Shown: one piece after another, positions 23,125 to 36,922 of the stretch
Layout: every line of letters starts with the position of its first letter
Position numbering within the stretch: the first letter of the stretch is position 1
Assembly: GCA_036346355.1 (NCBI GenBank)
Contig: CM070569.1
Location: 87,116,753 to 87,180,752 of the forward strand
Direction of reading: 5' to 3'
Source: Rhipidocladum racemiflorum
Taxonomy: Eukaryota > Streptophyta > Magnoliopsida > Poales > Poaceae
Length of the DNA stretch: 64,000 nt
Notes under the pieces: generated by a model
Database searches by the model: none
Told to the model about the DNA's origin: nothing
The model's input: the letters and a program-made list of their open reading frames with translations, nothing else
Made by a program: the position numbers and the translations under genes

Positions 23125-24302
23125 TAACCAATAAGGCAATAATACATAACTCATTCAATATTATTCTACCCTCTCGTGTATTAATAAATTTGGACATTTC
23201 TACGTATGATAAATTTATAAAATCCATTATTATATCATTAAAATGATAAAAAAAACAACCATGCTCCTTTTTAAGGCTAGAAATTACCACGACAGTCATT
23301 CGGTAGCGGAGAAAAAGATCATAGTGAACTCAAATTATAACGGTACAAAATTATAATAGCGTAGTACCACTAGGCAGAATGTGCGGCGCACGCCGCACCG
23401 TATAAAATTTACTCTATTTTTTTTTCCTAAAAAAAAAAGACTGCAGGAGGACCAAAACATATTTTTTTTCCGGAGCGATCTTAACACTCTATTCGTTCAC
23501 TGGTGAATAATACATTTTTCGAAAAATATTATAGATCGAGTTGCAAAAAAAACTATAGAGATACAGTTGTATACATATATTTCTTATTCCGAAAAATATC
23601 AGAAATCGAGTTACAAAAAATATGGAGAAATAGAGTTGCACACATATTTCTTTTGACGAAGTTGGTTAACACTTTATTATTACCCGATCAACCTTTTTTT
23701 GTCGAGTTTAACACTCCATGTGTTAACCGGGTAATAATACATGTTCCAAAAAATATTAGAGACGCCAACCTTCTATTGTTGAGTTTAATAATCTATGCGT
23801 TTACCAAGTAATAATACATATTTTGAAAAATATTAAAGATCGAGTTGAGAAAAAAAGTCTAGTGATTAAAGATCGAGCTGGGAACAAAAGTCTAGAGATA
23901 GAGCCGCACACATATATCTGTTAATGAAAATATTTTTTTCGGAAAAAGCGGAGAAAGGACCTGGACATAAGGACTAAGGACATGTTTGTTATATTTTTGG
24001 ACCTGATCGCTATCTTGAAAAATTAGAAAATGGCTCGTTCGAGATTTGTATTTAGTGGGGGGCTTTTTCATAAAGTAACGAACTAGGGATCTAAATGCAA
24101 TTTGGAAACGTTTTTCTTACCCTCACAAAAAATTGCAAATGACCTCTTTGTAATTTACAATGACCTATCCATAATTCAAAGAAAAAGGAGGGGCTTTTTC
24201 GCAAATCGGTGTGGGGTGACGTGGGTGGCCTGAGCTCTCTCCAAATCCTTCCCACATAATAGATGTAATATATAGATACCAATTAGTAGATCATGGACTT
24301 TG
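23125..24302. repeat. Degenerate repeat sequence related to 21300-21960
   Basis: The phrase aataatacat...gaaaaatatta recurs at about 23506, 23730 and 23809, as it does at about 21441, 21527 and 21876. It is associated with gagtttaacac-type text. The block therefore extends on both sides of the Helitron at 22875. No gene. Confidence 0.5.
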
Positions 24303-24550
24303 GCCCCGTTCGTTTCAGCTTCTGCTTAAAAAATGGATTATTTGTCGAGCGGGAGGATTCTGGACACATTCTCTAAAAATCAGAAGCTGCCCTCTACGTA
24401 GAATCAGAATCTGGCCAGAATCTGATTCCCACTGATTCTTGCTGATTCTCGCCGGCCTAGTCCGGAACCTAGAAATCGCATCAGAATCGGGCCCGATTCT
24501 CCCATAATAAAAAACTTCTCCCATAATCCATAACCCAGAAACTGAAATAA
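24303..24550 (+). mobile_element. MITE copy A of a two-copy family
   Basis: It starts gccccgttcgtttcagcttc and ends cagaaactgaaa, an imperfect inverted pair. The interior matches the complement of 20704-20990. Noncoding. Confidence 0.55.
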
Positions 24551-27500
24551 ACTAGGACTTTGTTACCAATTAGAACTCTCGTGTCAAGGACATATAACAA
24601 TCTTTATATATTGTAGCAAGAGACAGGAAAAGTCCCACAATTAGAAATCTGACATCGACATGGATGGGAATGTGGCCTAGCAGTGGGAGCGATGGTGTTG
24701 TTTCCATCTGTCGGAGAAAATGTGGTATTAGTTAATATTAAAGCACAAGAACAACTCATAAAAAACAAGTATTTAATCATGGCAATCATAATGAATAGTA
24801 GCTTTCAACTAGCTACAAAAGCTCAACTTGATTTATATTTACTCTTAGATGTTATGCTGCCTTAATTAAAAGACATTGCCATTAAGGATAGGATCACAAA
24901 CTAATTTGTGACAATCTTTCTAAACAAGCTTATCAAAACTGATTTCAACACTTGCTGAATTAAAGTGAATCACAATCAATTGATTACACTAACAGATCAT
25001 AGAAAGGAAATAGGATTACTGATCAAGCTATAACAATTTTGATTATGACAACAGAGATTTAATATACAATAGACAATATCAAGATATATATTGGAACTGA
25101 ACATAGAATAAGTAGGCAATTGATTTAATCAACTATACAAGAATCCCTATTTCAGAAAACTATATATATTGTCACAAATTATCTCACTTAGCCAAATCAT
25201 CATTGAGCAATACCCACCCCAACATGCAAAGTCCCAAATAAGATTGATATCATGATCATATGCATAGGAAGCACGGAGAGGCAACAGAAAGGAGGTAAGG
25301 CAGCTGGATCGGCAAGATGGGGGAGACGAAGTGTCAGAACCCCACCTTTTGGTGTGGAGTACCGAGAGGGATTCCTATGTGCATACAGTACTAGTCCCAT
25401 GATTAGTGGCTAGTACACAAATGTACAACATCGTCATCATATCCATACAAGTTCATGGTTCATTAATAGAAATTTAGTTCTTATAACTAGCCTAATGGCT
25501 GAATTAAGAGTTTACAGCAGAAGATAAATGTAGTGGAAATGCATAACTTGATAGTATGCCTTTTACCCAAAATACCATAGACAACTAAGAAGGGATAAAC
25601 CCTAGAAAAGCTCATCAGTAAAGTCCCCATAAACTGCGTCAAGTTCGGTAACTTTGATTTCTTCGTTCTCTAAAGATCAACAATAGGAAGGTTGAGTACA
25701 CGTATATACTCGCAAGACTTGTAGTGTATCGGAAATATGTAATAAATATAGGCTATGTCAATAGAAAGGATTCTACTGTTATTTTGCATAAAGAGATATT
25801 GAATTGTAAGTACTGAATAGTAGATTGTAAACAAAAATTTTCATAAGAGCAATCTGACTTTTAAGTAAATACCAAGTATGTAAGCATAAGGTAATAACTC
25901 ACAATTCTCCATGACGTGAGTAACAATTCATCCATTGCCAATCCTTGGCATAACCATTTCCTTGCCAATACATGGTATAAAATCAAAGACAAAAACTTTT
26001 CCCATGAAATATCCAATCTATTCTATTTTGAGAAAAGATCAAAATTCTAACTAGTATCAGTGCACCAATTCTCCCATAACCGCGGGTACAACTTTTCAAA
26101 AAGTTTTACACTCTGCAGAGGCTTACAGCTTTACTCACAAGTCAAGACCAACTCTTTTTGCCAAGCTATTTCACACTTCCCTTGGTGTACGGCAAAGAGG
26201 TCATTAAGAAAACCTTTACATTATCTAGAACTAACTTTGCACTAGCCTGGTGATGTCAAACCCTTGCTATGGTGGCAAAAATAAAACATAAAAACCATGA
26301 TATTGCATTCTCATATAACCAAGGCAGTCCATCCCTACCATAACCATCTCCCCATAGTATGGCATACACTATTGCAATGGTATGTGTTTCACCCACATCC
26401 CCTGTGGACACCCCTACGAGCAAACATAACCGGAATGCCCGTGCTACTACGGCCTACCAGAATGCAAAGCTAGACTAGGTAACTTAATTGGTTTAACGTT
26501 ATCCCATACAGCACATGCGGTTGCACAGAATTTCTTGGATTATACAACACTACGTTAGGTCCTTAATCGACCTAGGAGAGAACTCTCCCTACACTACGTG
26601 CAAGTCCAACCCTCGCACATCCGACTATTGCCATATCTCGCCCGCATCAAACCATAGTTTTATCTTTTTTGTTTTTATATCAAAATAAAAGTAACCACAT
26701 TTCCCAATATGTCGAAAATTTATATCCATCACAAACAGTATGTCCATTTATTCGTGAATCCATTTCTAAAGCAGTACTAAGCAAATGCATGTAGTAATTG
26801 TGTATACCCACTTTGACATCATCGTGTGTCTAACCATAATCTAGGGCTGTTAAGGTTCACATGTCAACATTTATTAAGGAAATCCCATAAGTTTAGGTAT
26901 ATGTCTGTCATTACCCACAATATAGCAAAGTCCAAGGAACATAGCGCATACATAATAGTTTTGACAATCAATATAAACATCATAAGATAATGGATTCAAA
27001 ATGATCAAAGGGAGTGCTTGCCTTGCTCAGTGATTTCCTAGGTGGAGTCGAGGCCGTCGGTGATGGTATCCAAAACGTTGGAGTCTACACGTTGCTCATC
27101 AAGAAGCAAAGCACATAGCAATTCTAACAAGGGCAAAAAGAAATCGGATATAAATGGGGCAAAAATAAGTCAAATAAAATAAAATTAGAATCAATCATAG
27201 GAACAGGTGTACGTGCGTTTGGGCCTTGGCAAGGGTTAGGGTTTAGGTCAACTTCTTATCACGGGGCATGCATATGTGATTCAAGAAAGTTTGAGGTCCT
27301 GTTTCTATGAATTCAAGCAGCTAAAATTATACACTTATACATATTTATGTACTAATTCAAGATGCTAAAATTATTTGGATTTAAGAAATTAAGTTATAGT
27401 CATCAAGTAGTATGTTATGTGCATTTGGTGCTCATTTTGATTATTCGATTTTTCAATCATATTTATAGAGATGTGGTCTCAGAATTTTAAAAGATTTTAG

Positions 27501-30209
27501 AATCTAATTTTATAATTCCTCGAGTTTGTTAGTAAAGGCTATGCGGGTTTAAACTTAAGATGGACTATTAGATATTGACATATAGCAAAGTAATGCACAT
27601 AAGGGCTAAGTTCAAGGTATTATTGTAGATCATAATTTCATGGTTTTTCAAAGGTTTAGGTTCTAGTTTCAAGTATTTTGGAGGTCATTTGTACTAACCA
27701 TGGTTATTCAAATTTTAACTTTACAATAAATTGTCCTATAATGTACTTATGATCAAAGTAGGTCTAAACCTAAATAATTTTGTGCAAACAGTGAGATTAT
27801 CCTCTTAAAAGAGTCTAGAGATAGATTTCACTAAATTTGAAGCTTATTTGCACTAGATATAAGCATTTCAAATTTGAATACATTGAAACTAATCTATTTA
27901 AACATTTGATACAAACTAAATCTAAATTCACATATTTTTATATATTTGGAGAGCTAATAGTATCATGAACATGTTAAAATTGGTTTCATTAATTTTGGAG
28001 ACTATTTGCAAAAGTTTTATATTGAGCATGTGCTAGGCCTAGAGTTTAAATTTGAATTTCAATTACTGTATAGGGAGCAAATTTAAAATATTTTTCTATA
28101 TTCAAAATCTACATGAATTTACACAAATTTAGAGACTAATTTGACTAAATTCAGAGCTAAAATGCGAAAGATATAAGCATTTCAATGTGCTCGGTTTTGA
28201 ACATTACAGGAAAGAAGGAAATTATGCTTTCTACTAGAGAAAATGTATTTCGGCTTTGTTTTTGAACTAGGCTTGGTGCATGTGGCTGATAAGGGGTCCC
28301 ATGGTGTAGTGGTCGTGCTTGGCTAAGAGGTGAGGGGCTAACATCGGGGTCCTCATGGTAGTGAGGGAAGACAGGGGAAGCGTCAGGGGGTGGTCGCCGA
28401 CGGTGGAGAAAGGCCTGGAATGGTTGGTCGGTGGTACAGGGAGCAAGAGCATAGCGCAATGAGCTAGGTAACTTCTCGGTTGGGGCTAAAATCGGTCGGA
28501 GCATCACTCGCGTCGGAGCAGTGCGGCAACAAGAAGTCTGACTAGCCATGGCGACGTTAGAGGGGTGCTCGAGCTCGGGGAAATGATGGAAGAGTATCAC
28601 AGGGCCAGGAGGGCTCTAATTTGGTACCTTGCTGCGATGGAGAGTGAGCGGAGGAGCTTGGCGATGTGTGACCGGAGCTGAAGAAGATGAGGGTGGTGTA
28701 GTAGCGCTAAGGGTCACCAGGGCTGCAAGTATGGTCCACCATGAACTCAGGAGATGAGGTAGATGCTCTAGATCAAAGCAATCACATTTTGGTTTACCAG
28801 GGTGGCTCAATTGCGATTCCTCCACACTCTCTGCTCGTAGAGCCCATCAGAGTTTCAATGGAGCAAGGGTTGATCAAGGGAGAGCAGAGAGCGCAGGTAG
28901 CTAGAGCAACCACAGTGTGGTTCAAATAGGCTCGGGATGGTGATAGTCAAATGCAAGCCCGTGAGCTCAATCATGGCAGTCAAGGGCGTTCTCGGTGGGG
29001 CTTTTACTCAGGTGGACTAAATCTTTCAGTGATGGCAAGGAGTGCACAGTGGCAGTAGGGATCAAACATTGTGAACGGATGCGATAGCTCGGCCAGCACA
29101 AGTCTTGCAGGAAGCAGCGTTTGGCCATAGGATGCAGCGGGACCAAGTATCGACGATAGCGGTCATCGGAACCATTGCAGGGAAAGGATAGAGAAATGGT
29201 TGCCACAGTAGAAATCCTACATAATGTGGCCACATCATTCAGCATGAACATGGGCGGGACGTGGATGAGTTGCCGTGGCAAGGTTTTGGGCGTCGTTTTG
29301 CTACCACGGCGGCGATTTAGCAAAGCCCATGTGAGAGAGAGAGAGAAGAAGGAGAGGGGAAGAGGAGAGAGCTGACTGACCGGTGGGCCATGGGGTCCAC
29401 TGGTAGTGAGGGCCGATGGGCAAGGTGCTGCCAGGTGGGTCTACTCAGGTGGCAAGCCCACAGGGCAGTGAAACAAATGAGGGAAAAGAAATGCATTTTC
29501 TAATGGTTGCTTAGGATGAGAAGACATTTATTAAAACAAATGAAAGGTAAATTTTGATTCTTCTTTTGGGTTGGCATCTATTTTCGTTTCTAGTTGCGCG
29601 TAGGCGTTGAAGTGCCAGGAGTATTTGTGAGTGAATAGATAACTCAAACCCATGGTCCAAACCAGGAGCAGAAGCTTGTCCAAGGCAAGTCTTCCTTGAT
29701 CATATTGATCCCAAATTTTAAAACTGTTATGCTATTTTAAATTATTGTATGCCTATTTTTACGCAATGTACTTTAAATTCAGTCATATGGTTTAGTTAAA
29801 TTCCCAAACTTGTTATGACCTCCTCGACATTGATCATGTGTACCCTTGTCATCCTAGATAGTATTATCTATTTTTACTTAGTGATAATTAGCAAGGTAAC
29901 ATAATACGGTAGAATTGCTTAGTCTTGCTTAATCGCTTCGGTATTATGCCATTATGGGGTATTACTGCAAAATTTTGTTTAAACTTATTTGTGAAGTTGC
30001 GGCAATATGTAATGTTGCTATTTATTAAATAAAATAATGAAAAAATGGTTTAGACTAGGGAGGATGAAAAGTCAAGCGAGCGCAGGAAGCACGAGACTTT
30101 ATAAAGTGATTGTTTTGCCCTAGTCAATTAAGGACTAAAGCATGTGTTATTTCAAACCTATAACAACCCAAATTTTTTAGCTTTTAAAAGTTTTAAGATT
30201 AAAAAGAAC
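24551..30209. other. AT-rich intergenic DNA, no recognised gene
   Basis: Frames longer than 100 codons occur only at 28157-28600 and 28967-29323 (both minus), and neither has a recognisable domain. The middle (25400-27150) may be decayed LTR-retrotransposon sequence, but I could not identify termini. Nothing I can support as a gene, RNA or element. Confidence 0.4.
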
Positions 30210-30934
30210 TGTCAACGATTGGGGAGCAGGCCCCCGCCGAGCTTACTTGTTGATTGAGGGATCAACCTAAGCCCCTTCCTTCGTGAAGGGCTAGCGTTCG
30301 GACGATGCTGTGAGAAGCGTGGCCACTCGGAATGGGAACATGTGAATTATACTTGTTCGGGCCTCTCTCGAGAGAGATAAGAACCCTACTCTAGTGGTTT
30401 GTATTATTGACTGGGGCTCTATCGGCAAGCTTTTGCGTGCTCGCGGGTAAGAGCCAGCGAAAAAGATTTCTCTTTCCCTTTCTACCAGAAGGGGTTTATG
30501 TACAAGATATTTTGGTAACTGTTTTTGAATACTACGCCTGTTACCATATTTACCGCATCCATAACTGAAGCCTTGATTTCCACCATGTTTTCATTTTGGG
30601 CGTAACCACCTCAGATCCTAGCACCTTTGTCGCCACTTTCCCACTCATGGGATGGACACGATCTTCGACCATGCCCCGAGTACCCACTTGGCCCTGAGTT
30701 GGCCTCTTTGCCGTTCCCGAGCATGGATGCTCGTGGGTAACTTAGATGTTCGTCGCCGAGCATGGTCGCTCAAGGGCGAGCATGGGTGCTCGTGGTCCGA
30801 TCATTGGTGCTCTTGGTCGAGCACTGGGTCCCTCGAGGTCTCTCCTTGGGAACTGCATCCAAGGGCATTCATGGTCGGCTACGTTGGCTATCAGGGTAGA
30901 ATGGTCTTTGTAGAAAGTGTTCCAATCCCCGACA
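30210..30934 (-). mobile_element. 3' LTR of a truncated gypsy element
   Basis: Read on the minus strand it begins TGTCGGGGATTGG (from 30934) and ends ccaatcgttgaca (30210), the TG...CA ends of an LTR with matching inverted termini. Immediately upstream in that orientation is a polypurine stretch, gagcctcgggggctagc (30951-30935). The LTR holds several cgagcatgg-tgctcg palindromes (30718-30830). About 725 bp. Confidence 0.75.
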
Positions 30935-31395
30935 GCTAGCCCCCGAGGCTCAAGTGGAAAACTACTTGGCCGGGCCTTCCCCTTGAACCTAGAAGACTCA
31001 ATCGAGGGATTGGATTCTTGCAGTGAAGCATTACCGTAGCATCCGAGCATGTCATGCTTACGGACGAGCATGGCCGACGGGGAATGAGCTTCATGCTAGA
31101 TTTCCGATCAAAAGAAGCTCGGGTGAAAATCGAAAGGTTGCGTCGGTTCCTTATCTGAGAAGCCTTCTTGTAACGGTCGGATAGTTTTTCGAGAAATGCG
31201 CTTTTACTGGTCCATTACGGCGATAACGGACATGTGTTGGTTCGTGAAAGGGCGCCTTCGGCAGTAGAAATGGCCTTTTCTTGGCTTTATAAATTCGAGC
31301 AGTGCAGCAAAAAAACTTACTGCGCTCGATCTTTTTTAGAAATCTCCAAGCCCTAATTCTTCTTGCGCCCTGTCTTTTCTCCCTTCTCCCATCCA

Positions 31396-34345
31396 ATGGC
31401 GAAGTTCGGAGTCAGTCAGATGAGCAAGAGGAGGCTCAGGACGTCGTCGAGCTCGGCTACCTTGATGAGGACTCCGCGCGCGCCCGGTAGTGAAGAGGCG
31501 CCGGCGCCGCAGGACCGGGAAGTGGTCTCCTGCGAGCTCTACACCGTCAATGGGTTGCGAGCGCCCGAGTGAGTTCGTCACATCTGTGCTCGCCTTCTAC
31601 GAGTGTGAGATCACTAATCTGAACCCCAGCTCCATCCTTGTTCTGGCGATCTTCTCGCATCTTTGCGAGGGATACGTAGGCATTGTGCCCACGGCAAGCC
31701 TTTTTCTTCATTTTTACTCCTTGTTTCGCACCGGCGGGAACACCTCTGCCGGTTGCATCTACTTTTGGCTCCGGTCCAACCACCCCTACGAGTACCCGAG
31801 CCTCTTGCTAAAGGACTCTGTGGCAGGTTGGGCTGAGCAATGGTTCTACTTGAAGGCCGCAGAGGGGTGCAACCTCCGCTACACTGGGGAGCCAGCCCCG
31901 ACGGTCGAGACGCTGCGGCCGCCCATCCAACCGGAGGAGGAACGGACGTTGATGATGATTAGTGAGCTCACCAACATGGGGCTCACTGGTCAGGACATAA
32001 CCCGGGACTATCTCGAGAACTGGGTGTCTTCGCTGCGGAGGAGGGAGCACCCCTTCTTAGAGATTGCCGGGTGGCAAGACCTTACCCGCGAGGCGGACTC
32101 GAGTAAGTTTCTTGATGATCGACATATCTATCTTCTATTTTCCTTAGTTATCTGTTTCCTCGGGTTCTCACCTTGATCGGATTGCAACCCTGAGCGGAGA
32201 TTGGGTCGAGAAGCGGGTCGCCGAAATGTTTGGCACCCCGAATGGCAAGGAGCTGGAGCCCGTGCGCCATATTTCGCACAACGTGCTTGAGCGGAGCGAG
32301 GTGATGAGTGTCTTCGCAAGCCATGCTCGAGGGAACTCATCCCGAGCATCTCTGACATTCCCGCTTTCTTCTATCAGGAGAAGATTGCCTTTGAAGCTGC
32401 GGTGGCTGCGATCAAGCCACTGCCGCGCGGCGAAACCCGTGCCGCGGGCACGAGGAAGAAGGTGACGAGCAAGCGTGGCTTGCCACCTCCTCCACCGCCC
32501 ACCGCCAAGCGCTCCAAGAGGCTGGTGGCGTCGAGCAAGGCTCCCACCAAGCGGCATTTAGAGTACGCCGAAAGGAAGAAGGTAAGGGAACTAAAATGGT
32601 GGTTTGCCGACTTCAAAAAGAGGAAACCGGCCTTGATGGCATGCTTGCAACAGCTTGCCGAGGATGCAAAGCAGGCTGAAGTGGCGGCCAAGACGCCCAC
32701 GAGCAAGGAGGAGCTAGAGGCATAGATCGCAGCCCTCCAGGCCTAGTTGGCACGGACGGTCTCGAGCCCTACAGCCGAAGAGCACGAGGAGGAGGAGGAA
32801 GAGGAGTACACACTGCCCTTGATCAGGAGGCGCCGGAGATCGCCGGGCGCAAGGTCACCGCGCCTGGCACTGTCCATAGAAGGGGTTGACATGGAGGCGG
32901 TCGACCCCAAGATGGCGAGGGCCAGCGACGCAGCCAAGGAAAGGGCCGAGCTCATGGTCGAGGCCTATGCCTCTGTGGGACAACCCTCCGCGACCGTAGC
33001 TAAGGATCCCTAGGATGAAGCCACAGAGCTCGGCGAAGGTAAGCTTGCACAGTTTGCTCTTGTATCTTCTTCGTTTGCTTCCTCCTTTGTATGCCCGAGC
33101 TAACCCCACTCTATTGATGTGGGTGTAATAGCTTATAGGGAGATTTTGGATTTTAGACAGATGGCTAACAAGATCCTTTACTCTGTAGTAGAGAACGAGC
33201 TCCAACACACCGTCGACCTCGTGATGTCTGAGGTGCTCTACGAGGAGCCCCCCAGCGACCTTCCGATGGTCGTGGCGGTGCCTCCAGCCCTGGGGGAACA
33301 AGCTTCCCAGGAGGGCGGCAACTCGAGGACCCGAGCCCGAGAGTTGCTAAAGTCCAGGTGGCAGTCTCGAGCATGGAGGATGCCCGCGAGCCCAGCCCCA
33401 AGGCTCCCGAGGAAGTATCTCTCCAAGAGGAGCCCGCCCTAGGGGAACAGCATCCCTAGGAAGAGCTTAACCCAAAGGAAGAGCGTCTCTGGCAAGAGCA
33501 TGACCTGGGGGGAGAGCATCCCCCAGAGGTGCGTAGCCCGGAGGGAGAACGTCCCCAGGAGGAGCAAAACCTGGGGGAAGGACGTCCCCAGGAGGAGCAA
33601 ATCCTGAGGAAGAACATCTCCAGGGAGAGCGTGACCAGCAAGACCCAGCCCCTGTGTCGCCGAGCACCACCAATGCTCAAGACCAGGATAAAACCGAACC
33701 TCCTCCGAGTGTAGCACCTGCTCTGGAGGAGGGGAATCTTCTCCCACCGTAGGCCAGCTTCGGAGATCCCGCCGACCTTCGGCCAGAGGACGTGCGCGAG
33801 CAAGTCCGGGAAAATTGGGTCTACCGCGCCCTCTAGGTAAGGCATTTTAACTGGCCCGATGCATTTTCCCTTTTCAAGGAGCAGGGACTTAACGCATTTT
33901 CTTTCGTAGATGGTTGACGCAGCCATGGTTGACTTTGATGCAGTGACCATCCCCCGGAGCTATTCACCAAACGCATGGCCGAGCAAGACGCTAATGTCGC
34001 GAAGCTCGAGCGGGCGATGGCCGCACTAAAGGCTTCGGGTGGGGAGGAGCTGTGCCAGACCAGGGAGTTTGTTACAGAGCTTAGGGAGCAACTTCTCCAG
34101 AGCTTGCTGAGCAAGGCGATCCTGGGGAGTAGGACCGAAGAGCTGGAGGAAGAGGCAGAGGATCTCAAGCGAGCCGCGAAGGAGGCCACCGAATCAGCGA
34201 CGGTGGCCACCGAAGAAGCCAACTCGCAAAAGGAGGTGAATAGACTCCGCTAGGGAGCGGCCGAGGGGCGCACAGCTCATCAGCGAGTCCTCGACCTTGA
34301 AGCCGAGCTTGACTCCGTGAGGGAGGAGCTCGAGATCCTCTAAGA
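31396..34345 (+). pseudogene. Antisense frame of a gypsy element (Transposase_28-like), interrupted
   Basis: From ATG at 31396 the plus strand shows the 'putative gypsy type transposon' (Transposase_28, PF04195-like) order. The clearest segment is at 31570-32100: a hydrophobic core around LNPSSILVLAIFSHLCEGYVG, then FYSLFRTGG and CIYFWLRS. Then come a basic, proline-rich stretch (32400-32724), an acidic stretch (32747-33013), a degenerate ~30-bp repeat (33424-33620) and a coiled-coil-like heptad region (33975-34253: alternating Leu with Glu/Lys). Frame changes occur near 31560. A GT at 32104 (gagtaagt) and another near 33039 (ggtaagct) could be intron donors, so the frame could be spliced, but stops at 32724, 33013 and 33442 make decay more likely. 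It lies antisense to the pol remnant and between pol and the LTR. Confidence 0.6.
33424..33625 (+). repeat. Degenerate ~30-bp tandem repeat inside the antisense frame
   Basis: Phrases of the type gggggagagcatcccc and caggaggagcaaaacctg follow one another about six times. They would code for Glu/Gln/Pro-rich repeats in frames that stay open. Confidence 0.5.
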
Positions 34346-35148
34346 AGAAAAGCGCATGAGGGTGTAGTCTCCCCTGATGTAAGTCTAAGACAATTTTGGA
34401 AATAAATTTCTTCTTAGTGAACTTGTCTCCCTTCATTTTCTTGCTTCTTCTTGCTCCAATCATCTCCTTTTCATGGTCGATGAATGCCCTGGACAGAGGC
34501 AAAGCAAAATGAGCAAGACAGAAAGCTCAAATGGTAAAGGATGAAAAAAATAAACGAGCGCGTGTTTTTTTAGGAAAAGCACGGTAGTCCGTCCCTACAA
34601 GCCCCCGCTATGAACAAAGGTCGAGCACCTGAATTGAAAGCATGAGCTCATGCATAGTAGAGTTAGGAAAAAATCACGCATGCCCTCACACTCACGTTCT
34701 AAAGCCATTTCTCCTAGTTGCAAGCATGGGTTAAGTCGCGAAAGGAACACGCACGTGACTCCATCCCCCCACGCGTCTTGACCCATGCCCCTAGTTTGCG
34801 AGCATAGTTTTGGCGAGGACGGGGAAAGCGTGCGTCTCTCTGGTGGTGAGTTTAGTGACCCAGCGTTGGTGCCCGTGCATTCATCGTTCCTACGCATGCT
34901 AGCCAAGCTTAAGAGAGCGAGATTGGAACGTATGTTCTTGCCTGCACGTGCTCATTCTGTCATCAAGATTGTGAGGAGCGTAGTTTGCCCTTGTGTGAGG
35001 CTGGGTCGGCTTACTAACGGGCAGGGACTTTAGGACGTTCACAAGATCTTGGAAAAAATGGAACTCACGAAGGCGAAAGAACCAGATTTTTTTTATAGGA
35101 AAAATCCGCTGACCTTGCGCAGAACATACAGTAATAAACAAACTAAAT
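34346..35148. other. Internal noncoding part of the gypsy remnant
   Basis: No frame with a recognisable domain lies between the antisense frame and the pol end. A stretch at 34595-35033 shows overlapping frames of 82-107 codons on both strands without motifs. Confidence 0.4.
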
Positions 35149-35575
35149 ATAAAACTTATGCAGTTGATCGATGTTCCAGGTGCTAGCGAGCTCTCGACCA
35201 TCCTCCATAACCAGGCAAACAACCCCCAGGCGTGTTGCTAAGACGACCGTGAATGGACCCTCCCACCTAGGGGTTAGCTTGTTAGCTTTACACAGGTCTT
35301 GAACTCGACATAGGATGAGATCGCCAACTTGTAGGGTTCTTGGTCGAACCGACTTAGCCGCTTGCCTACGAAGAGCCTATAGGTAAACCGAGGATCATGG
35401 CAAAGCCCATGCGTGTGTTGCCTCGACGAGGTCTAGGTCTAGGAGATGCTCGACCTCCTAGTCGACGCTATCGACTAGGTGTACTCTTGGGGAACCCAGA
35501 ACTATCTCAGTGGGCAATATGGCCTCTGCACCGTAGACGAGCTGGACCAGGGTTTCACCCGTAGCCCGACTTGAC
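35149..35575 (-). pseudogene. Gypsy pol C-terminus (integrase tail), decayed
   Basis: The minus strand from about 35570 to 35149 reads like the end of grass Ty3/gypsy pol: RATGETLVQLVYGAEAILP, later GDLILCRV and LTPRWEGPF, then a short tail ending at a stop near 35149. Several internal stops and frame breaks are present. Sequence upstream of 35575 (higher coordinates) shows no more pol, so the element is truncated there and its 5' LTR, gag, protease, RT and RNase H are missing. Confidence 0.75.
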
Positions 35576-36912
35576 ATGGTCATCCATATTCCACAAACCA
35601 CAATTCTACATGTATGTAACCTTGCAGCAGTTACATGTTGTCATGGTCTCATCTTTGATCTTATGGACATGGTTTAAGTTCAAAGTTCCAACTTCTTAGT
35701 TTCCAGTATAGTAGCAGACACTAAACAGTAAACAATATTGCAATAGTTGAGTTCAGGACTCAAGAGTCAAGACAACACAAACAAAGCAGCTGTTATTCGG
35801 ATAATATCCATATGTCATATTCGGATATTATCCGAACAAAAACACGGATATTCCGTATCCGTCGGATAATCAATGTTCCATATCCGTATCCGTATCCATA
35901 TAAATTATCTGTATCCATATCCTTATCCGAGAAATCAATTGAATATCTGTGAAACTATCCAAATCATCATTCAAATCAATTCGGTCGATCGATCGGTCGA
36001 AAAATATCTGTACCAGTTCCATCCCTACCCATAAGGCATACGAGGGGGCTTCCGATTGGGTAGATGGAACCCTTCGGCAGTGAAACCTTAGTGAGTGAGA
36101 TTAATAGCGAGGTTGTACATCGTAAAGGACTTGTTGTGATCATCCTAGTCGCACTCTAATATGTTGAGTGTGCGTACATAGTAAAGGTTAATTGCATCTT
36201 GTGGGTAAAGCTGTACACACTTTGTAGAGTTAAAACTACTTAAGTAGTTGTGCCCACAGTTAAGGGCAGGCAAGGTGCGCTTTCACATGGTAGATTTTCT
36301 GGTTTTGTTTTGAAGAAAAATGATGGTTTGGGAATCCGTGAGTAGTTGGAACTCTCGGGTTAATAGTTGGCAGTTGGAGCCAGTCAGGTAGTTGGAACAT
36401 TCACTAGTTGTCTCATTGAATTCAATTATTGCAAATATATTTGGTCAAATAATGCTTTCTGAAATTATTAGTGGCATTTAAAGTTAAAGCATTGGTTTAC
36501 GTTAAATGAACCATACTAAACCTTCATTTGTTTAGCCTTGCATATAGTTATCATGCATTTATGTTTTCAAGATTTGTAGAGTGCATTATGTGCTCACCTT
36601 GCAACATTCAAAAATTCCGCAGTAGAGTGCAGTGAAGCAGGAGGTGACTACGAGTTCTTTGCTTGTGGTTTTGATGAAGGATATTCATATTACTAGGACG
36701 CGCACCCCAGTCAACTTCTTGTTGGGCGAATGGATGGGTTTATCTTGCTGTTATTTATTTCATTTCCACTGCTACTCTGTTAAACTTAGGTCGTGCGGCC
36801 GTTTATTTGTAATTGTTGACCATAAGGTCGGTACTTCTTGCTTAATTATTATTATTTGGATTCATGATATGGATGTGTTATAATTTCTATTATTGTTGTG
36901 TGCACTAGCGTG
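35576..36912. other. Intergenic DNA, no supported gene
   Basis: Between 35790 and 36010 the hexamer tatccg and its complement recur many times (attatccg, atatccgtatccg), a composition seen in small plant elements; ends were not found. The rest, including the 83-codon frame at 36632-36883, shows nothing recognisable. Confidence 0.45.
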
Positions 36913-36922
36913 ATCTTGGACT

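Noticed and set aside
28283..28330. tRNA-like phrase ggtgtagtggtcgtgcttggc
   Set aside because: No matching acceptor stem, T-arm or anticodon arm could be drawn around it.
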